From Mortierella alpina (lineage: Eukaryota; Mortierellomycota; Mortierellomycetes; Mortierellales; Mortierellaceae): 64,000 nt of DNA. The notes beneath the pieces are model-generated. The model was given only the letters and a program-made list of their open reading frames with translations, was not told the origin of the DNA and ran no database searches. The first letter of the stretch is position 1, and each line of letters starts with the position of its first letter. The stretch spans positions 2,046,001 to 2,110,000 of the forward strand of contig JANATF010000003.1 of assembly GCA_029449245.1 (NCBI GenBank). The letters run 5' to 3'. Both the position numbers and the translations under genes were made by a program. Shown piece after piece: positions 50,365-61,421 of this stretch.

Positions 50365-51413
50365 ATGGCTCCAACAGTCCAGCGTATTATGGTTCAGCCC
50401 ATTGTGAGTAACCAGCCTGGCGCAGGCATCAAGGACTGGAAGTCCACACCTAATCAAGATTGGAAATATGCAGAAGGAAATCTACAGCGAGAAAGCAGAC
50501 GCATCCGACTGCGTTGTGTAGAAACGGATGACACATTACTGCTGATTGTCCACGGAAGCAGAGGGCATGATGCAGGGGAGTTTATACACCGGACAAATTA
50601 GCCCTGATCGCGCAAACTCTGGGACAGGAGCCACTGACAACAAAAAGGGTCTATGCGATACTTTGTGGGTGATCGCAAACTGATATCTGACAGCGTGGTC
50701 CATTATTCTCGCCTTCATGGTGTGACGCAGGAACTCGACTATAGCAGCATATTGCATATGGATCTAGCCTGAGGAAGCTTTCCAACCTGAGCACTTAGTA
50801 AGATATGGCACTCATGGCATCCTACTAACATCATGGAACCACCTCTCTTTGTTCATTATCGGAATAGAACCTGATCTTCAGGTATCTGCAGCAGGTAACC
50901 TTACTTTTAACCGGTGGAATGTAGCGGTCGGGCTTGTTGCCGTCTAGACATAGACACGATATCTAACAGCATCCGTACGTGCTTGAATTCTATAGAGATC
51001 AACTGTGCAGATTTGGTTGTACGAGCAGTTGGATACCCGCATTGAAGGACAGATTATCGTACGTGTGAATTTCACGGCTTGTCATTTGTTTGTTGGACGC
51101 TATGCTCTTGGAATCAACAACAGAGCTTTGTAGAAGTATTAATATGGCTATTTCACTTTGCCAACGTTTTAGGGATTTGACGAGTTTATGAACCTGGTCT
51201 TGGATGACGCTTCTGAGGTGCACATCAAGAAGGGCACGAAAAAGCACATTGGTGAGTGATCTCATAGTTCTTGGAGTCTTGAGAATGCGGACCGGTAGAC
51301 CAAACTAGATCCAAACGTATTAATACCTATTTCCTTCCCAAAATGTAGGTCGGATCTTGCTCAAGGGAGACAACATCACATTAATCCAGTCTGTATCGGC
51401 GCCAGACTCGTAG
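50365..51413 (+). CDS. SME1: Small nuclear ribonucleoprotein SmE
   Basis: Core Sm-ring protein of the spliceosomal snRNPs. Five small exons (50365-50403, 50869-50895, 50996-51058, 51173-51251, 51349-51413) give 90 residues, the usual length. The reconstructed order is MAPTVQRIMVQPI, NLIFRYLQQ (a 27-nt exon), then RSTVQIWLYEQLDTRIEGQI, then GFDEFMNLVLDDA (Sm1) and GRILLKGDNITLIQ (Sm2). All junctions are GT-AG and in frame. Intron 1 is 465 nt. A splicing factor split into five exons within 1 kb is notable but not rare in intron-rich fungi. Confidence 0.95.
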
Positions 51414-52084
51414 TTGTGTGTTTTTGGGTTATGTTCAGCACATGATGAAGGGATGCACAGCGAAGGATATGCAGGAGTGTAACACAGTGCTCTGTCGGAT
51501 TGAGACCACAACGAATAAACCAGGTGTCATTTACAGAAACGATGGACATTCACAGCAGCATTGTTGGGATTATTCAAGGAACAGATCATTGGACAGTAAC
51601 CATGTCGCAGGCACTTTCACTTTGGTACTTTGATTGAACCTGAAGCCACCACTACGTCTCTTCGGTTTGTTTTATATTGCGACTCACGGTGAAGTCCAAG
51701 TCTCGGGGCACAGAATTGCGGACACCAAGTTTATCCTGTTGCCATATCCGGTACCTTCTGTAGGAACAGATTGGCCTAGACGCTGCTTTGTTGGCTGGGG
51801 TTTGGGCTCTGCTGACCAACCCTCAACTTGGATTATCATGGACGACTAGGTTCCAAGTAAGGTGACAAAGTCAAACCAATCTACCTGGTATTAGCAAGAT
51901 GGGGGGACCTGGTGCTGTCTTTTAGTGGAATAGTCATCGGGGAAGGAAAACACTTGTACGCGAGAAAATACATGGATGTACTACCCCACGGTTGATGAAC
52001 GCTCTCAAAATTTAGGCAATCAAATATATCTCTCGGTCCAACACATCCTCCGTGCGAATTAGGTTACGCCCTGGTTAAGCAATT

Positions 52085-52095
52085 GGTATAAGTAT
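52085..52095 (+). promoter_or_regulatory. TATA-like element conserved in both gene copies
   Basis: ggtataagtat lies 106 nt before the start codon at 52201. The identical 11-mer precedes the second copy by 96 nt. Conservation between diverged copies and position support a TATA box. Confidence 0.6.
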
Positions 52096-52200
52096 CTCGA
52101 AGAATCTGCCCTGTCAGGTACGTACCATCTCTATCCAACAACCACTCCTCACATACCGTCCGCAACACGACTTTTGTACTATTCCCCGACTACAAAAAAA

Positions 52201-52926
52201 ATGAAGTTCACCACCACTGCACTCATTGCGGCATGCGTGCCCTCGTTAGCCTTCGCACTCGTCGGCAATGGCTGGAAGTTCGACAAGGCTCCCGCGAACG
52301 GACTGAACGACGTTACCTTCGCCTTCGATATGGCCAAGGCTCCCCGCACGAGCGGCTACTACTTCGCTCAACAATTCAACTTCCACAATATCAAAGATGT
52401 CGGATACACTGGTCTTCAGCCCCGAGAGGACGTGCAAGGAAACAAGATCGTTCACGCAGCCTTCTCGTCTTTCCAAGCAGGCACTACAACCACCCACAAG
52501 AACTGTCATTATGGGGCTGACGGTGGCCCAGGTGTGAGCTGCGCGATCGACATCAAGGGAGGCTATCGTGACAAATACAACATTATTGTCCAGAATATCC
52601 GGGGAACCACCTGGAGAGGAACTTTGGTGAACACTAAGACAGGTCGTACCGCAATTGTAGGCCAGTGGAATCTGCCCGCTGGAGCTGGAAAGATCGTCAA
52701 TGGGCAGGTCGGATTCGTGGAGCATTACAAGTGGAATGACGGGAGACCACATGCTTGCAACACGTTGCCCTTTACAGAGGCGACTTTTTACAACCCCACG
52801 TCCAAGACTCCAGGTGCTAGTGGAGGCAAGATCACGAATGTGTATGAGTATGGCAACTGTGTTGGAAAAGTCCGGTACTCGATTAAGAAGCTGCCCGAGG
52901 CCTATAACATCAAGGTTGGCTTCTAA
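52201..52926 (+). CDS. Secreted DUF3472-like protein, copy 1
   Basis: Single exon, 241 residues. The N-terminus MKFTTTALIAACVPSLAFA is a clear signal peptide with an AFA cleavage site; translation from an upstream ATG at 52174 would spoil it. The mature protein has the pattern YYFAQQFNFHNIKDVGYTGL, then AFSSFQAG, CHYGADGGPGVSC and a beta-rich run with QVGFVEHYKWNDG, resembling DUF3472-family extracellular proteins. Four or more Cys could form disulfides. I do not know its biochemical function; secretion from the cell or to the wall is inferred. It is duplicated 1.96 kb downstream with a diverged but complete copy. Confidence 0.85.
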   Translation: MKFTTTALIAACVPSLAFALVGNGWKFDKAPANGLNDVTFAFDMAKAPRTSGYYFAQQFNFHNIKDVGYTGLQPREDVQGNKIVHAAFSSFQAGTTTTHKNCHYGADGGPGVSCAIDIKGGYRDKYNIIVQNIRGTTWRGTLVNTKTGRTAIVGQWNLPAGAGKIVNGQVGFVEHYKWNDGRPHACNTLPFTEATFYNPTSKTPGASGGKITNVYEYGNCVGKVRYSIKKLPEAYNIKVGF

Positions 52927-52999
52927 ATGGTGGAATCCATTTCACAGCAATAGTAGTGATCATTTAGAGGTCCTGGACAATCATCGATATAAAGTACCG

Positions 53000-53296
53000 T
53001 CTCACAACCTCTGTCTCCAAACGCAGGACAATTTGATTGAAGAGCCGTATTGGGCATCGTCGCTCTGGAATCACTGTTCTGGTTTCCATTGCCATGCACA
53101 GGGCTACTGAATAGAACCAACAAGAAGGCTGCAGACGATATATAAGGAAGAGCAGGGTATGTGATGGCGCGAGATGATATGAATTCAGCACGAGATACGG
53201 GAATGTGAAGTAAGGTACATGAAGGCGACATGGAAGTATCAATTACTAATCGAACGACGCCGCTGCCTCTAGTACTTCGCGCTTCATGAGTTGGTA
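53000..53296. other. Segment of about 300 bp present in copy 1 and absent from copy 2
   Basis: In copy 1 the sequence gatataaagtacc is separated from cgttgatacactcgaatct by about 300 nt. In copy 2 gatataaagcacc is followed almost directly by cgttgatacacttgaatct (54953-54975). So an insertion in copy 1 or a deletion in copy 2 occurred after duplication. I see no clear terminal inverted repeats. Confidence 0.7.
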
Positions 53297-54053
53297 CTGT
53301 GGTCGTTGATACACTCGAATCTCCGAATCTTGAGGGATAGAGGCAGCGCGAAAGGTATGTATCTCCTAGGCGAGGTGAAGAAGCGCCAGATAGTAACATT
53401 TTGCCAACGCTCATCCATATCGTCGAAGTGCGTGTTGTCATGAAAACCTATCTGAATATTGATTATCTTAGAGGTATGGAGGATGCATAGAACCCCCGTC
53501 CAGTACGCGCGCTAGATCACGCATTACATATCTCAAAAGAGTTGGATTGCGCGTTTGTGTATCAACAATATAAGCGCTTCAAAATCGAAGGAAGGCTCTC
53601 TTGGACTGTATCCTTAAGCGAATGGAGTCTGGGACTTACCTTAAGGAACATATTGGCTGGAGGAGCTGGTTCTGTAGGTTGGGGTTGGGCTCTGCTGACG
53701 AATCATCAAACCAGGTAACTTGGTTTGATATCATTGACCAACAGAGTTGGTTTCAAGCAAATGACAAAGTCATATCAAGAATAATATCTGGCGTTCATTT
53801 CCAAGATTGGGGCCTTGCTGTCGCCTTTAGTAGACGAAGTCGTCTGGGAAGGAAAACAATAGTACGCGACAAGTACATGATCATCAATGTACTCTCTATG
53901 TTTGATCACCGCTCACACAATTTAGGAAGTACAATAGTGCTGGTGCAGCGGTCTCAGCCTACCACCTCTTCAAAGAGACACTGGTATTCCTCTTTTGAAA
54001 GCAGAATCCAACTGTCGATCGTGTCGCGAAGGTGCCCCCTAGCTAAGGAATTT

Positions 54054-54064
54054 GGTATAAGTAT
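54054..54064 (+). promoter_or_regulatory. TATA-like element, copy 2
   Basis: ggtataagtat, identical to that of copy 1, 96 nt before the start codon at 54160. Confidence 0.6.
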
Positions 54065-54159
54065 TGCGCAAATCTGCTCTTCTAACACCATCTTTATCCA
54101 ACAACCTTTCAACACTTCTCACCTGCCTCAAGCATACCCCCCCCCCCCAAGCAACAACA

Positions 54160-54885
54160 ATGAAGTTCACCGCCACTGCTCTCCTTGCGGCATGCGTGCC
54201 CTCGCTAGCCTTCGCTCTCGTCGGCAACGACTGGAAGTTCGACAACGCCCCCGCGGATGGACTGAACGACATCACGTTCCCTTTCAATATGGCCAAGGCC
54301 CCCCGCAAGAGCGGCTACTACTTTGCCCAGCAGTTCAACTTCCACAATGTGAAAGAAGTCGGATACACTGGTCTCCAGCCTCGAGAGGACTCGCGCGGAA
54401 ACACAATCGTTCACGCGGCCTTCTCGTCTTTCCAGAAAGGCGCCAAAAGCAATCACCCCAACTGCTACGATGGAGCTGACGGCGGTCCAGGCGTGAGCTG
54501 CGCGGTTGATATCGTAGGAAACTACCTCGATAAGTACAGCCTCACTGTCCGGAACGTCGGGGGAACGACCTGGAGAGGAACTTTGGTGAACGATAGGACT
54601 CGTCGCTCCACAGTTGTGGGCCAGTGGACTCTGCCTGCTGGAGCCGGGAAAATCGTCAATGGACAGGTCGGATTTGTGGAGCACTACAAGTGGAACGATG
54701 GGAAGCCACATGCATGCAACACGTTGCCCTTTACAGAGGCGACATTTTACAATCCATCTTCCAGGACTCAAGGTGCTCGTGGAGGCAAGATCACTAAGGT
54801 GTACGAGTATGGCAACTGTGTTGGAAAGGTTCGGTACGCGACAAGGACCCTGGCGCATGGCTCTGTTATCAGGGTCGGATTCTAG
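54160..54885 (+). CDS. Secreted DUF3472-like protein, copy 2
   Basis: Single exon, again exactly 241 residues, with signal peptide MKFTATALLAACVPSLAFA. It aligns with copy 1 without gaps over the full length, roughly 75-80% identical by eye. The Cys positions (CYDGADGGPGVSC, HACNTLPF, GNCVGKVRY) are kept. Differences cluster in surface-like stretches (KGAKSNHPN, RTRRSTVVGQ, RTLAHGSVIRVGF), making this copy more basic. Open frame, signal peptide and TATA element are all intact, so both copies are likely functional. A C tract of 10 or more precedes the start codon (about 54137-54148). Confidence 0.85.
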   Translation: MKFTATALLAACVPSLAFALVGNDWKFDNAPADGLNDITFPFNMAKAPRKSGYYFAQQFNFHNVKEVGYTGLQPREDSRGNTIVHAAFSSFQKGAKSNHPNCYDGADGGPGVSCAVDIVGNYLDKYSLTVRNVGGTTWRGTLVNDRTRRSTVVGQWTLPAGAGKIVNGQVGFVEHYKWNDGKPHACNTLPFTEATFYNPSSRTQGARGGKITKVYEYGNCVGKVRYATRTLAHGSVIRVGF

Positions 54886-55310
54886 GGAATCAAGTTCACA
54901 GTAACAATGGCGTCATGTTTAGAGGTCGTAGAAATCATAGATATAAAGCACCATTTCGTTGATACACTTGAATCTTTGAATGTTGAAAGATTGAGACAGC
55001 ACAGAAGATATATATCTCCTGGGCGAGTGGAAGAAGTGCGAGATAGTAACATTGGACGCCGCTCAACGACGATGTCGAAGGCACGCGCTCTTAAGGACCT
55101 ATCTTAGTATTGATTACCATATAGCATACAGGGAGGAAGCATGGACGACACCCCGTCCAACACGCGCGTTGGGTCACTCGCTACATAAGCCAAAAGAACT
55201 GAATTGTGCGTTTGTGATCAACAATATCAACGCTTCAAAACTGAAAGAAGGCTCTCCTGGCCTGGGTCCTTGGGCGGATGGGGTCCTTATTCAACTCACG
55301 GTGCGTTGTT

Positions 55311-57402
55311 AAAAGGTACTATTGGACAAAAAACCTCCACGGAGCAGGATCTCGTTGCTAGTGCGGCGTCCGATACAGCAGCCTTGTTATGTCTGTGAGG
55401 GCGCTCTGTACTGGAACCAAGTTCCTAGTCGTGGGGATCAGTGCGACATCAATTCTATCTGACAAGGAATAAAGAACCTACGAGACATTTCACATTTGTC
55501 TGCAAGGTCTACCTTGGTCCATGTTGAGCGACTACTAAGACGGTCACCTTATGAACGATACTCCGTGCTTCAGGCACCGGTTAGTTCCCTTCATAGCTCG
55601 CCACAATTGTGCAATGTAAAAGGTTTCACGAAGGCATATCCTTATCGCGTTTGTTGCTCCGTGGGGTGGCAGGCAAGATGTGTGTTAGGACGACGACTGT
55701 GATCTATGTTTAGTTCAAGACGGCGCCTTTATTTGGATATCTTTGTGCAACAACTTCACACGGATTTATGAACGCCCCTGGGTTGACGCCGTTGTAGAAC
55801 ATGAACACGCAAACTCACCCCACAAATAGAACTAAACATAACGCGTCCGTTGTCTCTAGCACAGCCGAAAATGGTGCAACAAAACCTCCCTGGAACGGTC
55901 TTTTCCGCGCCTCCCTCAAACGCTGGTCTACTCGTAGATCCATTCGCTATGTCCTTGGTGCTCGCTTACCAAGATCGATAGTCAAGTGAGCAAACGCATG
56001 TCAACTCGTATGAGATTACGACTAAAAAAATGCACCTATTTCTTAGGGCTCTTCATAACGACTGTATTTCCACGATATCTACTCGCTTTACCATGGACTA
56101 TCGTAAGCGATGCACGCCGCGAAAGTGGGCTTTGAAGAGTGAGCAAGGCAAACACTCTGTTGGGGGGGGGGGGGGGGGGGGAAGGGTTCGCAGGGAAGGC
56201 AGCATGTCCAACACGGAAAGATAAAAATAACCCTCAGAGCAGAGCTATGGTCAAAAACAACAACGTGTATGATGTGTGCAGGTAATATTTCAACAGAAGG
56301 GGTGTCCCGAAGAGGTGGGCTTGAGAGCATGCTTATAGAATACATGCTAGCCGTTGCCTTAGGTCGAGGTTAAATACAAACGGTCAGGGTACATTTGTAT
56401 GCAGGTACTCGCGTATCCTCAACTGTGCTGATGGCTGGCAGTGATGAATCACGGAAATAGAGGAGGGCAGGGGCGAGAGAGCAGCTCCTTCTTGCGGAAA
56501 TAAAACGAACAGAACAAGCAGAATGTCGTGGATCATCGTGTCCTCTCGACCCACTTATAATCCAACATTGGTACATTACACGATCGGCACTGCTATGCCA
56601 TTTGCGTTTTGTTGATGGCTCTTGCTCTCTGGAGATGGAAAGTAAATAATATCAGTCTCTACCCCGACCAACCAAAGATGCGAGGAATGGTAAGAAATCG
56701 ACTCAAGCCGATCTTTGGAAAAAGAAAGAGAGCACTCACAAGTGACGGGAGAGAAGCGTCGGCGAGAGCAAAACGACACAAAACTTGCTATCGCGAAAAG
56801 AAAAAAAGAATTGCAAGTCTGCAATCTCAATTGGTCTCGTTCGCCCCATGCAAGGAGTGCGCATAAGTGTCCAAAGGGCCCGTATGATGTGCATCTTTGC
56901 GACGTCTGATGCATGTGTACCGCGTCCTTTAGAGTCGCGCATGTCCCAACCCAAGGCCCGACTAAAATTGGTTTTGGGACGTGTGTTTCGTGCACAGCGG
57001 GGCCTGCTTGCGCACCAACACCCACGAGCCAGACTTCTGGGACTAAATCAACCCCAAAAATAGCAGCACAGTCAACACAAAGATATTCTGCGGTTTGCCC
57101 ACAGTCAACACCCTCGTTGAGCGGGGGTCAATTGGGTTGACCGCGGATATGATCGCAACTTATTCACTCCAATAGCAATATGCATATGGCCAGTCAGATC
57201 TGTTCATTCAAAGGAGCACACAGAAATATGATTTTTTTTCTTTTCTTTTAAAAAGCTCACGTCCCGTCACTTTCATCTCTCTTTCCTCATCTCCACGCTC
57301 ATCCCCCAATACCCGTTCCTCTCAGCCCTCTAGACCTCCTCCGCCCCCCGTACCCCCTTGCTTCAAATCTCTTTCCTAAGCGCCCCCCCCTTGTCATTCA
57401 TC
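55311..57402. other. Gene-poor region with a 20-nt G tract
   Basis: About 2.1 kb without a convincing gene; open frames are short and unlike known families. It includes the G tract at 56162-56181 and, before the UDP-glucose dehydrogenase start, a T/C-rich promoter-like stretch (57228-57400). No tRNA, rRNA or transposon ends were recognised. Confidence 0.45.
56162..56181. repeat. Homopolymeric G tract (20 nt)
   Basis: Twenty consecutive G residues on the plus strand, preceded by T and followed by aagggttcg. Such a tract can form G-quadruplex structures and is prone to length error in sequencing. Confidence 0.95.
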
Positions 57403-59558
57403 ATGGTCAACATCTGCTGCATTGGCGCCGGTTACGTCGGTAAGGACACTGGGCGGAAACTTTTGATTGTAGCTTTTGTGTTTTCAGGAACAGGGAGATC
57501 TCTGCACCAAAACAGGTCCCACGGTCAAGGGTCGGCCTGTCATCTGAAATGGATCAGGGCAGCACACGCCAGCAAGCTGCAGCGACGCAGATGTTGAACG
57601 TTTACGGCATTTGAGAATCAGATGCAGATGCAGCTTGAGATGTCCGGCAGCGAGAAACAAGATCACCATCGTTTACGCGCGCTCTTACTCAAGACAGACC
57701 TTTTTGAGTCTAGTATCTGACCACGTTACATTATCGTCGCTTTATTCTTGTCTTTAGGTGGTCCTTCTTGCGCTGTCATTGCCTACCAGTGCCATGACGT
57801 GAATGTCACGATTGTAGACTTGAACCAGGATCGTATCGATGCCTGGAACTCTGACAGCCTCCCTATCTACGAGCCCGGTCTGGACGAGATCGTGTTTGCT
57901 CGTCGTGGCAAGAACTTGTTCTTCACCACTGACGTCGACCAAGCCATCATCGATGCCGATCTGATCTTTGTCTCTGTCAACACTCCTACCAAGAAGACCG
58001 GCATGGGAGCTGGTATGGCTGCCGATCTTGCGTAAGTTCGTCGTGCTTTTGGTCTGTGTCCTTTATTATGCCATTCTCCAGGCACCTGAAATGTGAAGAC
58101 TGCTGGACAGTGGGAAGAAAAGAAATTCGGACGGGACTTGGGCAGGAGACACATGGGCGGATCAGGGAGCGAAAACGTGCGTTCCTCATAGGGTTATCGT
58201 TTCGCGGGAGGAGTTTTCGTATTTGTGCTTGACTCCTTGATTTGTTTGACTCCCTGGTTCCCACCCCGTGAGCCGACTATGCGTATGCGTCTGTCTGTAT
58301 GTGTGTCTGTGTATGAATGTGTAAGAAGCATCCTCGGCAAAAGAATGGCCTTGTGACGGGAACAATGCGCGAGGAGCAGGAGTGAACGTATCATGCAAGG
58401 GGCAAAAAGAAAGAAAAAGCGCAATTTCACACTTCTAACCACGCTTCCCATCCATGCCTCTTCTCTCCTGATAGATACATTGAGAGGGCCACCCGCCGCA
58501 TCGCACAGGTTGCCACAACCTCCAAGGTTGTTATCGAAAAGTCGACTGTGCCCTGCCGCACCGCCCAGAGCATGCGCACCATTCTCGAGGCCAACTCCAA
58601 CAAGAACATTCGCTTCGACATCCTCTCTAACCCCGAGTTCTTGGCTGAGGGTACTGCCATTAGCGATTTGACCAACCCCGACCGCGTCCTGATCGGATGC
58701 CTCCAGACCCCCGAAGGTTTCGCTGCTCAGCAAAAGTTGGTTGACATCTACACCCGCTGGATCCCTAAGGAGAGGGTCATCACCATGAACCTTTGGTCCT
58801 CTGAGCTGTCCAAGTTGGCTGCCAATGCCCTCCTTGCTCAGCGTATCTCCTCGATCAACGCTCTGTCGGCCATCTGCGAAGCCACCGGCGCTGATGTTGA
58901 TGAGGTCGCCTACGCTTGTGGTACCGATTCTCGTATTGGACCCAAGTTCTTGAAGGCTTCGGTCGGTTTCGGAGGCTCATGCTTCCAGAAGGATATCCTC
59001 AACCTTGTCTATTTGAGCGAGCAGCTCTTCTTGCCCGAGGTTGCTGCCTACTGGAAGTCGGTTGTCACCATGAACGAATACCAGAAGATGCGTTTCACCC
59101 ACCGCATTGTCCGAACTCTCTTCAACACTGTCACAAACAAGCGCATTGCAATGCTTGGATTTGCTTTCAAGAAGGATACCGGTGATACCCGTGAGTCGGC
59201 TGCCATTACCCTTTGCAGCTACCTTATCCAGGAGCACGCCCGCATTGCTATTTATGACCCTAAGGTCAGCGCCAAGCAGATCAAGATGGACTTGACCGAG
59301 CCCGGCGTTGGCACGAACGAGGCTGAGGTGGACAAGCATGTACAGGTCTGCCAGAGTGCTTACGAGGCCTGCGCTGGCGCTGATGCCCTCGTGATCTGCA
59401 CCGAGTGGGACGAGTTCAAGATGCAGCAGCTCGACTACCAGAAGATCTATGACTCCATGCAGAAGCCCGCCTTCATCTTTGACGGACGTCTTATCCTCGA
59501 TGCACCCAAGCTCAGGGAGATTGGCTTCAAGGTCGAGACCATCGGAAAAAGCATCTAA
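57403..59558 (+). CDS. UGDH: UDP-glucose 6-dehydrogenase
   Basis: Oxidises UDP-glucose twice with NAD+ to UDP-glucuronate, precursor of glucuronic-acid cell-wall polymers. Exons 57403-57439, 57758-58031 and 58475-59558 give 464 residues, close to animal UGDH (494) without the extra tail. The start [15 protein letters not shown] is the NAD-binding Rossmann glycine motif. [33 protein letters not shown] and the catalytic [11 protein letters not shown] (Cys about 273) are all present, as are [17 protein letters not shown] and ICTEWDEF near the end. Introns of 318 and 443 nt are long. Glucuronate polymers are typical of Mucoromycota walls, which fits the inferred lineage. Confidence 0.97.
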
Positions 59559-61421
59559 ACAAGCACGTAGTTAAGGAAAACAGCTGTTGTACAAATATCC
59601 AAAAAAAATGAATAACAAGAGGTGTTCGCGCACGGAACGTCCTGTTCCTGGTGAATGGCCATCCATGTATGCCTCCTCTTATTGTTGAAAGATACGAACA
59701 CGTTGCCAGTGCCATTACGAAATACACGCAGATATTGTGATGAACTTATGTGGAGTACAGTACGTATTCCCACCTCCAGTGCAGTCCATGCGCCGAGACG
59801 GTATCAATGTACTCGTGGTCTTTTGCGTGCCTGCTTCCATATCTTTCGCCGGGCACCCCTGCAAGCATTCCATATTGTCACTTGCCTCCTCCTGTCCGCC
59901 AATATCGAAAGAAAGAGAGTCTTCACTAGTACAACTGTTTACCCAGTAATGGACAATATTTTTCTTGTTGTAGCAGCCCTCCTGTTTCCCCTGGGTAAAC
60001 TGCTTTTCAAGAAACCTTATGCACTTGGTCAAATGGAATGAGAGCATCTATATCCTATTTGGACCCTCGCTACACAAAAGGGAGTGTTGAATGCACAGAT
60101 ATCGCTCGTTTTAGACCTCAGGATGCTCTCAATCGGTCCAGTGCATCTGGGCCTATCTCCTTACGTTCCTAATCCTGACCTTTTTACTCCAACAGGACCA
60201 TCATGATTCACCTGCAAAGTTTTCGATACAACCTCCTCCGCTTTTGACTGTGATGGCCATCATCGCGAATATCGTGTCAGGGGCCCACAACTACGGTTAC
60301 AGTATATTAAATCATCACTAGCGCGAGTTCTGCGGAGTCACTCCAAGGTGCTCTTCCTATTTCAGTCCATGTATCTTTGTGGAAGTTGATCAAGAAGTCC
60401 TCCTCGCCTGAACAATTGACTGGTTCGGCAACACTTTCGGAGCGCTTTAGCTGTCGCTGCTGGTTGCACATCACCCCACGCGCTTCAAAAACAAAAGGGC
60501 ATTCATCCGGAACGCTACAGCCCTCGGTTCTCACCCGTTGCTAGGATTTCAGGGTGTTGGGATAAGGTTCCTGGTGCTATAAAAGGTTACTCTTCTCTGG
60601 ACAACCACATTTCTCTCCGCACAAATGAAAATTGAGAATGGGGGGAGGGGGGGAGTTTTTTATATAGTGCAATTTTATCAAAATTGCACTTGGGAGAAAT
60701 GGCAGATGCACTTTTTTTCTCGTCTCGTCGGTGCAACGTGAGAGAAGCCCTGCCTTAGGAACAAAAATCGCAGGCACTGAAAGTTTTTCCACACGCCAAC
60801 AACAACGTTTGCTTCAGGGACAAACAAAGAGCTCTTAAATTGAAGTTGTAATGATCAAAAGTGTATAGAACAGTGTCTTTGTCTCTTTGAGCCTGCTGCT
60901 TGTACTAAGGATCCACTGGACCTAACCTAGAGTATATGGCACCTCAAAGCGCCTCTCGGGCTACAGGGTTGCACCTCAACAGACACACAGAACAAAGAAA
61001 TGCGGGTCTCAAAGCTGGTCGGTTGGCGCGGCTTATGACACTAAGAGTATCCACGGCAATACATTCAACAGCTCTTCGTGAAACTGTTGTATATAAGCAA
61101 CGTGCGTCCCGCTGTGGCCAGTACACTTTCTCTCTCAATTCTTTCACCTGCTCACTTGTGTTGCCCATCCCTCAAAACCTTCACTCTATTTCTCACCTGC
61201 GACCAGTGCACACCAGCTCCTTTCTCATCGTTTCCCCCCCTCTCGTGCCTTCCTGTCGCTTACCAACGCTTCACTCTCAGAGATTCCCCTTTTGCCCCTC
61301 AACTTGATCCCTTTGACTCCAGCCCAAGCAAGCATCTCTAGGAGACCGTTTATACCCAATTCGCATCTTCACTTTCCTTCCAATATCTTCACGAACTGCC
61401 GCCTCACCAGGAGATCCCAGC
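59559..61421. other. Intergenic region without recognisable gene
   Basis: About 1.9 kb between two plus-strand genes. Frames are short. A G-rich run occurs at about 60639-60655. The last 300 bp are C/T-rich and look like promoter and 5' leader of the next gene. Confidence 0.4.

Larger units (their letters stand above)
51740..53640. repeat. Segmental duplication, copy 1 (DUF3472-like gene plus flanks)
   Basis: Sequence from about 51740 is recognisably similar to that from about 53641 onward: the upstream block with ggtttgggctctgctgac (51790s) matches ggttgggctctgctgac (53690s), then the gene, then the downstream block with agatagtaacattttgcc. It diverges by many substitutions and small indels. 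Endpoints are approximate. Confidence 0.75.
53641..55310. repeat. Segmental duplication, copy 2
   Basis: Second copy of the unit described for copy 1, ending around gctctcctggcctgggtcc (55252), which matches gctctcttggactgtatcc (53595) at the end of copy 1. It is shorter by the segment of about 300 nt. Confidence 0.75.

Noticed and set aside
56576-57025. Minus-strand frame of 149 codons
   Set aside because: Mixed composition with no domain, no signal peptide and no conserved motif; likely chance.
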